A stretch of DNA of 64,000 nt, from NCBI RefSeq assembly GCF_040958095.1, contig NC_091188.1, positions 33,247,615 to 33,311,614 on the forward strand, written 5' to 3'. The position numbers and the translations under genes are program-made. This DNA comes from Procambarus clarkii. Lineage: Eukaryota; Arthropoda; Malacostraca; Decapoda; Cambaridae. The notes below the pieces were generated by a model. It had not been told where the DNA came from. It ran no database searches and saw only the letters and a program-made list of their open reading frames with translations. Below are positions 45,300 through 54,689 of the stretch, piece by piece (position 1 is the stretch's first letter; every line of letters starts with the position of its first letter).

Positions 45300-46245
45300 T
45301 AAGTTTAAATACTTTCGAAAGGAAAATGTCGCTTTAGATGTCAGTGAGAGGTTGTGTTAGCTGGAGCTCTGGAGTAACATTATTATTGCAATAATGGAAG
45401 GATTAGTGAAGGATTTGGTGAGTCTGGTTGGAGCTCTGATAGCAGAGATGGATTCCCTGCGGGAGGAGGTACGACGACCGAGACTTCGGGAGGAAACGAA
45501 AGAGGAGACCAGTGTTGACGAGACCTCATCGTGGAGAGTCGTGAAGGACAGGGGTCTTAAGAAGACCTTGACAAGGCCGCCTACAGACGCCCTAAGGACA
45601 GCAAATGCATTTGCCGTGTTGGAGGACGAGTGCTGTTGTGCGCCTGCAGCGAGGAAATCAGCGAGGAGCGGCGGAGCGCAGCCCGTAAGGCTGCTCAGAA
45701 AGTTAAGGAGGTACCGAAGCGAATTTTGGTTGTGGGACATTCCCAGGTGAGGTATTTAGACAGAACGTTTTGTGCCAGAGATAGGGGGAACAGATAAAGG
45801 GTTTGCTATCCGGGAGCTGGAATTGGTGATATTGTTGGAAACATGAATGATGATATGACGGGAAATGGGAACAAACCCATTATTTGTATTAGTGCAGGGG
45901 GTAATGATGTTCGGCGAGTTAGGAGTGAGGAATTAATACAGAGATTCAGGACAGCCATTGAATTAGTTAGGAGCAAGGGAGGAATCCCGATCATATGTGG
46001 CATTCTTCCCAGAAAGGGAGTGGGAAATGAATGGATGTCGAGGGCCCTTTTTGTCAATTGCCGGCTAAAAAGATATTGCAAATCAAATGCAATATCTTTC
46101 ATAGACAACTGGGAACACTTCTATGGAAGAAATGAAATGTATGCTCGGGATGGGGTGCATCTATCGAGGGCTGGGGTTGTTGCTGTTGCGAACTCGTTGG
46201 AACCAGTGGTTAGAGGTGTTTGTTTGGGTTTAAACTGTTAGTAGA
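45300..46245 (+). pseudogene. CR1/L2 family A ORF1 with SGNH-esterase domain
   Basis: The ATG at 45394 opens a polar, coiled-coil-like N-terminus (LVKDLVSLVGALIAEMDSLREEV). After a frameshift near 45680 an SGNH/GDSL-type domain follows. Block I is VVGHSQV at about 45728-45748 (GDS reads GHS, Ser kept). Block III is SAGGNDV at about 45890-45910. Block V is DGVHLSRAG at about 46149-46175 (Asp-x-x-His kept). Such esterase domains are known in ORF1 proteins of CR1-clade LINEs, with an RNA- or membrane-related role that is not settled. A stop near 45794 breaks the domain. The last part (45843-46241) is open to the natural end. Confidence 0.82.
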
Positions 46246-46318
46246 TAGTGGTATGGAAATTGATTTAGGGAAGGAGGTAATAAAAGTTGTGTGTTCGTAG
46301 GAGAAAAGAATTGGCAAA

Positions 46319-48365
46319 ATGATCAGGGAAAGAAAAGGGCCTCAAAATAACAATTCACTTAGGATATATTACACTAACAGTAGAAGTCTAAGAAATAAAA
46401 TTAATGAATTAAATGCTCTTGTCAGCACAGAAAAAATAGATATTATTGCACTTACCGAAACGTGGATGAATGTAGAAAATAGAGAACTATTAGCTGAATA
46501 TCAGATAAATGGATTTACACTATTTCACACAGATAGATATATTAGACGAGGAGGGGGAGTAGCCATATATGTTAGGGACAATTTGAAATGTAGTCTCAAA
46601 GATCGAATCAAAACTGAGCCACACACAGAAACTATTTGGATAGAATTAAACGAAAAAGCAAATAATATTATAATAGGAGTTATATATAGGCCACCAAATT
46701 TAGACAGAATGTAAGCAAAGCATCTATGGGATGAAATATCTAGAGCATCTAGATCTAATAGTATTTATGTCATGGGTGACTTTAATTTTAGTGGAATAAA
46801 CTGGGTGAACAAAACAGGGAATAGTGAAGAAGATTTTCTAGAATTAATTGACGATTGCTTTCTTACACAACACATTAAGGAACCAACGCGGGAAAATAAT
46901 ATTTTAGATTTAGTGTTAACTAACAGGGAAACACAAATTAATGACATCGAAATAGGGAGTGAGCTAGGGAACAGTGGTCACAAAGTAATCAGATTTAGCA
47001 TAGAATGGAATAGACCTGTAGGAGAAAATTCTGTTAAAGTGCCAGATTTTCGAAAAGCTGATTTTAATAGCCTAAGAAATTTTTTGGGTCAAATAGATTG
47101 GAAAGTCTTGGGTATGGGGTGTGGGCCGGTCTTGGACCGAGACATGAACCCGGCGATAGGTGACGTAAAAGGAGATTTCGATGTGGATTTAATATATAAC
47201 TTATTTAAGAATATTCTAAAAGCACAGGAACGTAGTATACCATACAAATTGAATAGATCGAATACTAATGACCCAAAGTGGATAACAAATAATTTAAAGA
47301 ACCTTATAGGTAAAAAGTGAACTTGGTACAAAAGGATTAAGAATGGGGAAGTCAGTTTAGAACAGGAATTCATACAACTGGTTAGAAATGTTAAAAAAAG
47401 AGATTAGGAAAGCAAAAAGAAACTATGAAGTTCGCATAGCAAGCAGTCAAATCCTAAAGGGTTTTTTCAGTTATATCGAACTAAGACTAGGGAAAGGATA
47501 GGTCCATTAAAATCTGAGACAGGTCAAATAACGGATAATGACAAGGAGATGAGTAGTATTTTTAACAAATATTTTATATCTGTATTTACTAAAGAAGAAC
47601 TTAGCAATATGCCTTCAGCCGAACAAGTCTATGTGGGTGGGGATGAGGACAGGTTGACTAGTTTAGCAGTTACCAGGGAGGATGTAATTAAACAATTAGA
47701 AAAACTAAAACCAAACAAATCCCCAGGGCCGGATGAAGTGTTTGCCAGGGTGCTTAAAGAATGCAAAGAGGAGCTTTCTGAGCCACTGTCTACCATATTT
47801 AGTAAATCAATAGTCAGGCAGAGTGCCAGAGTCATGGAAGGTAGCTAATGTGGTACCAATTTTTAAGAAAGGAGATAGATCACTTGCGTCAAACTATCGG
47901 CCAATTAGCCTAACGTCTATTGTGGGAAAGTTACTTGAATCAATAATTGCAAATACAATTCGTCTCCATCTTGAAAAACATAAATTAATAAATGAGTCGC
48001 AACATGGTTATACAAATGGCCGTTCATGTTTAACAAATTTGCTAACTTTTTATTCCAGCACAGTTGAGGCAGTTGATAGTGGTAAGGATTGTGATGTGTA
48101 CCTTGACTTTAGCAAAGCTTTTGATACAGTGCCACATGAAAGACTAATTAAAAAAATAGAAGCTCATGGTATTGGGGGTGCTATATTAACTTGGATTAGG
48201 GCATGGCTATTCCAAAGGAAACAGAGAGTTAGTATAAATGGGGTCAAGTCAGAGTGGGATAATGTTGTTAGTGGAGTACCTCAGGGCTGTCCTGGGACCT
48301 CTGTTGTTTATAATATATATAAATGATTTAGATTCAGGTTTGAGTAGCAACATTTGCAAATTTGC
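46319..48365 (+). pseudogene. CR1/L2 family A ORF2, endonuclease and RT up to motif C
   Basis: The first frame starts at ATG 46319 with an APE endonuclease: YYTNSRSLRNKINEL; IIALTETW (about 46440); RGGGVAIYVRDN; GVIYRPP; MGDFNFSGINW (46772); NILDLVLTN; NSGHKVIRF in place of SDH (about 46968, Asp to Gly). An in-frame stop is at 46712-46714 and another at 47318-47320. RT: KPNKSPGPDEVFARVLKEC; ANVVPIFKKGDR; NYRPISLTSIVGKLLES; ESQHGYTNGRSCLTNLL; VYLDFSKAFDTVPHERL (motif A); VVSGVPQG; and, after a frameshift, SVLGPLLFIIYINDL and NICKFADDTK. The frame is cut by the 6.3-kb insertion and resumes at 54690. Confidence 0.9.
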
Positions 48366-48379
48366 TGATGATACGAAAA
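48366..48379. repeat. Target-site duplication, left (TGATGATACGAAAA)
   Basis: 14 bp, identical to 54676-54689. It encodes the ADD-T-K part of the host FADD box. Confidence 0.97.
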
Positions 48380-48461
48380 GTAAGTAAGTAATTATCAAAA
48401 GAAGGCACCAAACCGGGAAGGCTATGTAGCACCATCAAATACGCAAAATAATCAGAGGGCG
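48380..48461 (-). other. 3' UTR and (TTAC)n tail of the nested LINE
   Basis: About 80 bp between the ORF2 stop and the TSD, ending in TTAC repeats. Sequence immediately inside the tail (GGTGCTACATAGCC...) may be the RT recognition site. Confidence 0.8.
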
Positions 48462-51400
48462 CTAAATATCACCAAGGATGCCAATACGAGAACAAAAACG
48501 CATAAGGCGAACGATATCAAAAGTATCCGAGTCACCAAGAATTCTATCGAGGGACAGGTGACCGCGAGGGGCGGTCGGAAAGCAAGACACACGCTCGTCC
48601 CGGAAGTCAGGACATTCAAGAAGGACATGCACGACCGTAAGAGGGACAATGCAACTAGGACAATAAGGAGCAGGGCGGCGCTCCATCAAGTGACCATGGG
48701 TTAAGCGAGTATGGCCAATACGCAACCTCGCTAGAGCTGTTTCCCACCGCCGGTTACGGTGGAAGGAGGACGGCCACGAGGAAACACAACATTTAAGAGT
48801 ACGTAGCTTGTTACCAGTAACAGACAACCAAGAAGCCTGCCAACGGGTAAGGACTGAGGAATGGATAACCGGGTAAAAGTCGGAATACGGAATGCCTTTA
48901 CGAGAGATGGGACAAGAGCGGACAGCTTCCTTAGCGGCAGCATCCGCACGCTCATTTAAAGACACGCCAATATGGCTGGGAACCCAACAAAACTCAACCG
49001 ACTTAAATTTACTGTGAACGAGAAACAGCCAATGCTGGATCTCGACAACTACCGGATGAACTGGATTAAAGCACCCGAGAGCCATGAGGGCACTACGAGA
49101 GTCAACAACAACCACAAAGGAAGACTGACAACGAGAAAGCAGGAGACGAAGAGCATAGAGAATAGCATAAAGTTCCGCTGTAAAGATGCTAGTCTCCGGA
49201 GGCAAGCGACACATATAAGTGCGATCAGGAAAAACAACAGAGTAGCCAACACCGTCCGCTGACTTAGACCCATCGGTGAAGACAGAAACGGAGCGGGAGT
49301 GAGAAGAAAAGTGCTCGAGGAAAAGGCGTTTTAGAACTGTAGGAGGGGTAAAAGCTTTAGTGATGCGAGTCAAGGATGTACAAAACCGCGGAAGAGGGAC
49401 CCTCCACGGGGGCAAAGAAGGAACAACACGAGGAGAAACATCAGAAATACGAACGGAAAGAGAATCCTGCAGGCGAGATAACCGGACAGAAAGAGGGAGG
49501 TGGTGAAGAGGAACAGGAACCGCAGGAGGGGTAAAAGTTAAAGCACGACAGAGACGAGAGGAAGGATGTTGCAAGGACCGCGCAAGATAGCGAAGACAGT
49601 AGCGATCACGGCGGTCCTGGAGAGACAGGAAGCCAGTGTCAACATACAAGCTAAGGACGGGAGTCGAACGAAAGGCACCAGAACTGAGGCGCAACCCAGT
49701 ATGGTGCAAAGCATCAAGACGGCGAAGAGTAGAAGGAGAAGCAGACGAGTAAGCAGGGCAACCATAATCGAGCTTAGACAGGACGAGAGAGGAATGTAAA
49801 GCAAGGAGAGTGCGCCTATCTGCCCCCCAAGAAGTATGGGACAAGACCCGAAGGAGGGTAAGGGACTTAGAGCACTCAACACGGAGGTAAGAGATATGGG
49901 GAGACCAAGACAAACGAGTGTCAAGGAATAACCCCAAAAGCTTCGCGGAATCTTTGTATTCAATGGGATGACCATAAAGTGACAAAGAGGGACGAAGAAC
50001 AACCCGTTTCCGCGTAAAAGTCATGGCACAAGTCTTAGAAGTAGAGAACTTGAAGCCATGACCTGTGGCCCAAGACGACACGGCATCAATCGCAAGTTGA
50101 AGCCGGCGTTGAAGGAGAGGCGAATCATCACCCTGACAACAAAGGGTAAGATCATCGACATAGAGAGCGGAGAAGACACCAGAAGGAAGAGAGGAAAGAA
50201 GACCATTGAGGGCAACCAGAAAAAGAGTAGTGCTCAGAACACTACCCTGGGGCACACCTTCGTATTGCTGAAAAGGGGGAGAGAGAGCGGTACCAAGGCG
50301 CACCCGAAAGGAACGACGAGAGAGGAAGCTGCGGAGAAAGAGAGGGAGATGACCACGAAGGCCAAAAGAATGAAGTTGAGATAGGATATGATAACGCCAA
50401 GTGGTGTCGTAAGCCTTTTCTAGGTCAAAAAGGACGGCAACAACGGAGGTCTTCGCAGCAAAAGCAGTACGTATATAGACCTCCAAGTTCACCAGGACAT
50501 CTGTCGTGCTGCGGTACTTGCGGAAACCAAATTGTGAAGGGGAGAGGAGGTGATGGTGTTCCAGGAACCACATCAGACGAACGTTAACCATACGTTCAAA
50601 GAGTTTGCAGACACAACTTGTGAGAGCAATAGGGCGAAAGTCCTTAGGGGAAGTACCCAGAGACCCTGGTTTGCGAACAGGGAGGACAACGGCATCGAGC
50701 CAGTCCTCAGGGACTGACGACGACTCCCAGATCCGATTATACAGACTCAGTAAATACTGAGACGTGCTCGGAGGGAGATGGCGAAGCATCTCATAATGAA
50801 TACCATCGGAGCCCGCCGCCGTAGAACCGCAGAGGGCCAGGGCAGAACGAAGTTCAGAGAGAGAGAAGGGATCATTATAGGGAAGCTGAAGATGAGTGCA
50901 GAAATCTAAAGGACGAGACTCAAGGACAGGTTTACGAAGAAGGAAAGATTGGGGAAGATGAAGACCAGAGCTAACAGAAGAAAAGTGGGAACCCAGCTCG
51001 GAAGCGACCTGCAACGGGTCCGCCACAAGAGTATCATGGAGGTGAAGGACCGGTGAAACATCGGGAACGAACTTACCCGCTATCTTGCGGATACGCTTCC
51101 AGATCTGGGCCAGAGGGGTCTCGGACGTAATTGTCGAGACATAAGATGCCCAACATTCACGTTTAGCCGTACGGATGGCCCTACGGGCCACCGCACTCGC
51201 TTTCCGAAAGAAAAGAAAAGAATCGGTCGTCTGCCTACGGCGGTGCTTCTTCCAGGCTGCACGCTTACAGCGGACAGCCCGAGCACAGTCCGCATTCCAC
51301 CAGGGAACGCACTTCCGTGGACCCCGAGAGGAAGAGCGAGGAATAGAGCGGAGGGCAGCGTCGAAGACAGTGTCATGAAAAAGGAGGAGAGCGCGAGAGA

Positions 51401-52211
51401 GGGGCAGAAGGGAGAGGTCAGAGAGAGTAGCACTGAGGGAAAACAGGGTCCAGTCCGCCTTAGCAAACTGCCATCTAGGGAAAGAGAGGGAAGGGCGAAA
51501 AGAGAAAAAGGAAACAAGGATGGGGAAATGATCACTTCCATGGAGGTCATCAAGAACCTGCCATGTGAAATCTAAGTAAAGAGAAGAAGAGCAGAGAGAA
51601 AGATCAAGACAAGAAAGGGTGCGAGTTCGAGAGTCCAAATGAGTGGGCTCACCAGAATTCAGAAGAGACAGGGAAGAAGAGAGGAGAAACGGCTCAAGGA
51701 GGCGACCCCGGGTATTCGTCAGAACGTCACCCCAAAGAGAATGACGACAATTGAAGTCACCCAGCAGGAGCACAGGCTCCGGCAAGGAGTCTAGGAGGTG
51801 TTTCAAATCAGGAAGAGAGAGCGGGACACTCGGGGGGAGATAAATGGAACAAACTGTGTACCATTTCCCCACAAAGATACGAGCAGCAGAACAATGGAGA
51901 GGCGAAGGAAAAAGTAAAGGAACAAAGGGAACATCAGCCCGAATCAAGAGAGCAGAAGAATTAGAAGCCCCAGCAATGGCTGGGGGGGGGGAGAGAAAGG
52001 AATAGCCACGAAAACGACCAGGACGAGCACCAAGCATCGGCTCCTGGAGACAGACACAAAGGGGCGAAAACCGCGAAACCAGAAGTTGGAGTTCGAGGAA
52101 ATTGGCGTAATAACCTCGAACGTTCCATTGAAGAATGGACAACGACGAGAAGAGAAAGGACAAAAACAGAGAACAAGGAAGAAACAAAGGCGAAAGACCA
52201 ACAGAGCACGT
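48462..52211 (-). CDS. ORF2: endonuclease, reverse transcriptase, RNase H (about 1249 aa)
   Basis: Replication polyprotein of the nested I-type LINE. It nicks target DNA and copies the element RNA there. Numbering from codon 52187: APE endonuclease at residues about 15-225 (QWNVRG, CLQEP, LLGDFNCRH at about 142, GSDHFPI at about 216). RT at about 490-760 (VVLPVRKPG, FRPIALTSCVCKLFE, SQFGFRKYRSTTD, LFDLEKAYD, GVPQGSVLS, YVDD at about 676-679). RNase H at about 965-1090 with all four acidic positions (FTDGS, TAELYA, VVDSRSAL, NERADAAAK). C-terminal knuckle C-PS-C...H-VLLE-C at about 1176-1193. There are no stops. There is no ATG before the endonuclease: the frame opens at 52220, and the first plausible start is ACG at 52211-52209, overlapping the ORF1 stop as TAACG. 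ORF2 could instead start at another near-cognate codon (for example TTG 52187). Confidence 0.95.
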   Translation of the reverse strand, partial: TCSVGLSPLFLPCSLFLSFLFSSLSILQWNVRGYYANFLELQLLVSRFSPLCVCLQEPMLGARPGRFRGYSFLSPPPAIAGASNSSALLIRADVPFVPLLFPSPLHCSAARIFVGKWYTVCSIYLPPSVPLSLPDLKHLLDSLPEPVLLLGDFNCRHSLWGDVLTNTRGRLLEPFLLSSSLSLLNSGEPTHLDSRTRTLSCLDLSLCSSSLYLDFTWQVLDDLHGSDHFPILVSFFSFRPSLSFPRWQFAKADWTLFSLSATLSDLSLLPLSRALLLFHDTVFDAALRSIPRSSSRGPRKCVPWWNADCARAVRCKRAAWKKHRRRQTTDSFLFFRKASAVARRAIRTAKRECWASYVSTITSETPLAQIWKRIRKIAGKFVPDVSPVLHLHDTLVADPLQVASELGSHFSSVSSGLHLPQSFLLRKPVLESRPLDFCTHLQLPYNDPFSLSELRSALALCGSTAAGSDGIHYEMLRHLPPSTSQYLLSLYNRIWESSSVPEDWLDAVVLPVRKPGSLGTSPKDFRPIALTSCVCKLFERMVNVRLMWFLEHHHLLSPSQFGFRKYRSTTDVLVNLEVYIRTAFAAKTSVVAVLFDLEKAYDTTWRYHILSQLHSFGLRGHLPLFLRSFLSRRSFRVRLGTALSPPFQQYEGVPQGSVLSTTLFLVALNGLLSSLPSGVFSALYVDDLTLCCQGDDSPLLQRRLQLAIDAVSSWATGHGFKFSTSKTCAMTFTRKRVVLRPSLSLYGHPIEYKDSAKLLGLFLDTRLSWSPHISYLRVECSKSLTLLRVLSHTSWGADRRTLLALHSSLVLSKLDYGCPAYSSASPSTLRRLDALHHTGLRLSSGAFRSTPVLSLYVDTGFLSLQDRRDRYCLRYLARSLQHPSSRLCRALTFTPPAVPVPLHHLPLSVRLSRLQDSLSVRISDVSPRVVPSLPPWRVPLPRFCTSLTRITKAFTPPTVLKRLFLEHFSSHSRSVSVFTDGSKSADGVGYSVVFPDRTYMCRLPPETSIFTAELYAILYALRLLLSRCQSSFVVVVDSRSALMALGCFNPVHPVVVEIQHWLFLVHSKFKSVEFCWVPSHIGVSLNERADAAAKEAVRSCPISRKGIPYSDFYPVIHSSVLTRWQASWLSVTGNKLRTLKCCVSSWPSSFHRNRRWETALARLRIGHTRLTHGHLMERRPAPYCPSCIVPLTVVHVLLECPDFRDERVSCFPTAPRGHLSLDRILGDSDTFDIVRLMRFCSRIGILGDI

Positions 52212-54142
52212 TAAAGAATATCAGGGTCGGGATCAGGGTCAGCAAAGTCAGGGTTAGGGGGCATGGGTAAACTGAGCAAAGACGGAGGGAAGGAAACGGG
52301 AGAACAGATCAGAGGTGGGCGGGCAGGGTCCGGAGGAGGAGGAGGAGGAGGAGGAGGAGACAACGGAGAGGAGCAGTCAAGGACAGCAGCAGGAAGAGGG
52401 GGAGTAGAAAGAGAGGAGCGCACCCCAGCAAGAGCAGCAACCGAAAGGGAAGCAGGGGCCAAAGAAACCTCCATAGCAGGAACAGGGGGCGCAAGCACTG
52501 AAACGGGAGTGGAAGGAGCAACAGAGCCAGAAGGAGGAGCTGAGGAAGAAAGCGAAGCCTTCTTACCCGCCGGGGAAGAGGAAGGAGAGGAGCCAGGCTT
52601 ACGCTTCTGACTTAAAGAGACCGGTGTCCCAGCAACTACGTACCGGGCAACGGATTCCAGTGTCTCAACAGGAGAAGCCGAACGAGAGCACACACGACGG
52701 CCGTTAGGAGAGCGATGGACATCCGCCCGCACCGACAGGCGGCGGGGAGAGCCGATAGATGGAGGAAGAGGATGGGAAGGAGGATCGGAGGGGGACGAGG
52801 AAGGAGACACAGAAGACACGACAGACCGGGTAGAAGGAAGGGGAACCCCAGACAGAGGACCAGGAGGAGGATCCTTCGGGAGAGAACCCAAAGGGACAGA
52901 GGAGGGGGCAGTGGGCGCATCAGGGTCCAAGGCCTGGAAACGGTTGTGAGTCTGAGGAAGGCGGGAAGGACGAGGAGAGGAAGAGCGCAACACGCGAGCA
53001 TAAGAGATATTAGCATAAGGCGGGAGCCGGCGAACCTGGCGCCTCGCCTCAGGAAAAGATAAACGCTCCCGGTGCTTCAAGTTGAGGACGGCTGCCTCAA
53101 GCTTGTAATGGACACACGCACGGGAGAAGGTAGGATGGGCCTCACCGCAGTTGAGGCAACGAGCCTGGGGAGAAGCGCACTCCGACTTAGAGTGACCTTC
53201 GCCACCACACAAAGGACAGAAAGAGACAGTCCCGGAGCAGCGGAGGGCACCATGCCCAAACCTCCAGCACTTGTTGCAGAGCCGAGGAGAAGGAATGTAC
53301 TCCTGGACAGAGCACCTGGCACCAGCAAGAATGATAGAGGGTGGAAGGGTCCTACCATCAAAGGTAATCTTCACAACCCGGAGTGGTTGACGGCGACTAC
53401 CACGAGGGGGACGAGTAAACGTGTCCACCTGGAGAATAGAATGGCCCTGGGCAGCGAGGATATGTCGAATATCGTCGTGGCAGTCGCGTAGGTCCCGAAC
53501 ACCGGTCGCAACATGGGGCGGGAGCAAAATAGTGCCAACACTGGCATTCAACTGGACGTTCTTCGAGACCCGAACGGGGGTCTCGCCAAGGCAGGATAAG
53601 GCAGCCAAGCGGGAAGCAGCATCCTGAGAAGGAGCAGCAACGACACGCGTACCGAGACGAGTGGGGTTAAAAGTAATGGAGGCATCCACGGAATCAATGA
53701 GATGTCGATGAAGGGAGAAATCGTCAGGAGGCGCAGAATCAAGAGGGAGGAGATCAAAATATTTGGCCCACGAAGCGGGACCAAACAAGGCTTGATAGGT
53801 AGCAGAACTGGAAGGAATCGAGCGAGGGCGGCCGTGACGAGAACGGCGGTGAGAACCCCCAGAGAGAGAGGGGTTAAAAGGCGCAGTAGTAACAACTAGA
53901 GAAGGAGCCGCGCCAGGGGACGAGGTAGTCACCACTGGGGGCTTGGGGCTCGACCCAACCACAGAGGAGGGAGGGGAGCCAGGGGAAGGAGTCAGAGAGG
54001 CCAAAGGAGGAGCAAGGTCGGGGCCCAATGCAGCGGAGGCTACAGAGCCCGGTCTTCCAATACGGACCGACTCGGGGGCTTGGACGCCCACCCCACGAGC
54101 CTGAGAAGGTAAACCAGAAGAAGCCGAAGCAGGGGTAATCAT
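52211..54142 (-). CDS. ORF1 protein (gag-like, three CCHC knuckles), about 643 aa
   Basis: Nucleic-acid-binding ORF1 protein of the nested LINE, expected to coat element RNA. I chose ATG 54142 (MITPASASSG). The frame extends seven codons further to a GTG just after a TGA, so that ATG is the first. The N-terminus is Pro/Ser-rich. A folded segment at about residues 100-270 (SATYQALFGPASWAKYFDLL; VRDLRDCHDDIRHIL) may be the RNA-binding fold. Three knuckles are at about 285-350: C-NK-C-WRFG-H-GALR-C, C-PL-C-GGEG-H-SKSE-C and C-LN-C-GEA-H-PTFSRA-C. The rest is long, disordered, Ser/Pro-rich with a poly-Pro run near the end (PPPPPPPPPDPARPP). Three knuckles followed by ORF2 in the -1 frame is the I/Jockey plan. 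Confidence 0.93.
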   Translation of the reverse strand: MITPASASSGLPSQARGVGVQAPESVRIGRPGSVASAALGPDLAPPLASLTPSPGSPPSSVVGSSPKPPVVTTSSPGAAPSLVVTTAPFNPSLSGGSHRRSRHGRPRSIPSSSATYQALFGPASWAKYFDLLPLDSAPPDDFSLHRHLIDSVDASITFNPTRLGTRVVAAPSQDAASRLAALSCLGETPVRVSKNVQLNASVGTILLPPHVATGVRDLRDCHDDIRHILAAQGHSILQVDTFTRPPRGSRRQPLRVVKITFDGRTLPPSIILAGARCSVQEYIPSPRLCNKCWRFGHGALRCSGTVSFCPLCGGEGHSKSECASPQARCLNCGEAHPTFSRACVHYKLEAAVLNLKHRERLSFPEARRQVRRLPPYANISYARVLRSSSPRPSRLPQTHNRFQALDPDAPTAPSSVPLGSLPKDPPPGPLSGVPLPSTRSVVSSVSPSSSPSDPPSHPLPPSIGSPRRLSVRADVHRSPNGRRVCSRSASPVETLESVARYVVAGTPVSLSQKRKPGSSPSSSPAGKKASLSSSAPPSGSVAPSTPVSVLAPPVPAMEVSLAPASLSVAALAGVRSSLSTPPLPAAVLDCSSPLSPPPPPPPPPDPARPPLICSPVSFPPSLLSLPMPPNPDFADPDPDPDIL

Positions 54143-54675
54143 CTTGACGAAAGAAGAATTCACTCACGAATGTGCCCCCACACCCACCATGGAGCCACAA
54201 TTAGAGGCAGGACACCCAACAAGAAGCTATCGCCGATCTTGTCGGGGCCTCCTAGGGGTGCGTCGTGAGTATACGCCCCACAAACGCCACCTTAAGAAAC
54301 CGACAGTCCGTCGAGATCGGGTTCAGTGACGAAGTGGGGATTGACAATAAAAGGTTCCCCTCGCTCTCGACGTCGGGTACTGCAGTTCTACGGGTGCAAG
54401 AGTATGCCTCCTCAAGCACCCGGGCGTCAAAATAGAAGAAGTCCAAGGGAAGAACCAGAACGAGCAAAAGGTCGGCAGGAAACGGCAAGCAGATAGGAGA
54501 AGAGGGGGGAGAAAAACGAAACAGAAGGAAAAGGAAAAGATGCCCAGCAGAATTGGAGAGGACGGCAGCAGGAGCACAAGGCTAGAAAAGGACAGGACTG
54601 TCCCAAGGAGCATCACACTCCGGCAGCCGCCCACCAAGCCCCCACACGGCGACAACGAGCTGAGCGGGGAGGGGG
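54143..54675 (-). promoter_or_regulatory. 5' UTR, probable internal promoter of the nested LINE
   Basis: 533 bp of GC-rich sequence between the 5' end at the TSD and ORF1. LINEs carry promoters in this position. I see no clear initiator or downstream element that I would defend. Confidence 0.5.
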
Positions 54676-54689
54676 TGATGATACGAAAA
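54676..54689. repeat. Target-site duplication, right (TGATGATACGAAAA)
   Basis: Identical to 48366-48379. Confidence 0.97.

Larger units (their letters stand above)
48380..54675 (-). mobile_element. Near-intact I-type LINE nested in the older CR1/L2 LINE (6296 bp)
   Basis: Bounded exactly by 14-bp direct repeats and oriented on the minus strand. From 54675: a 5' UTR of about 530 bp, ORF1 (52211-54142), ORF2 (48462 to about 52211) in the -1 frame relative to ORF1, a short 3' UTR, and a 3' tail of TTAC units (ATTACTTACTTAC on minus, 48380-48392). There is no poly(A). A simple-repeat tail, RNase H and a triple-knuckle ORF1 fit the I superfamily. Both ORFs are free of stops, unlike every other element here, so this is the youngest large insertion. 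Pieces of the same family lie at 59640-60258 and 62620-63540. Confidence 0.95.

Noticed and set aside
52263-53900. Plus-strand frames opposite the nested LINE ORF1
   Set aside because: Antisense shadows of a long GC-rich ORF, with poly-Gly and poly-Arg and no domain.
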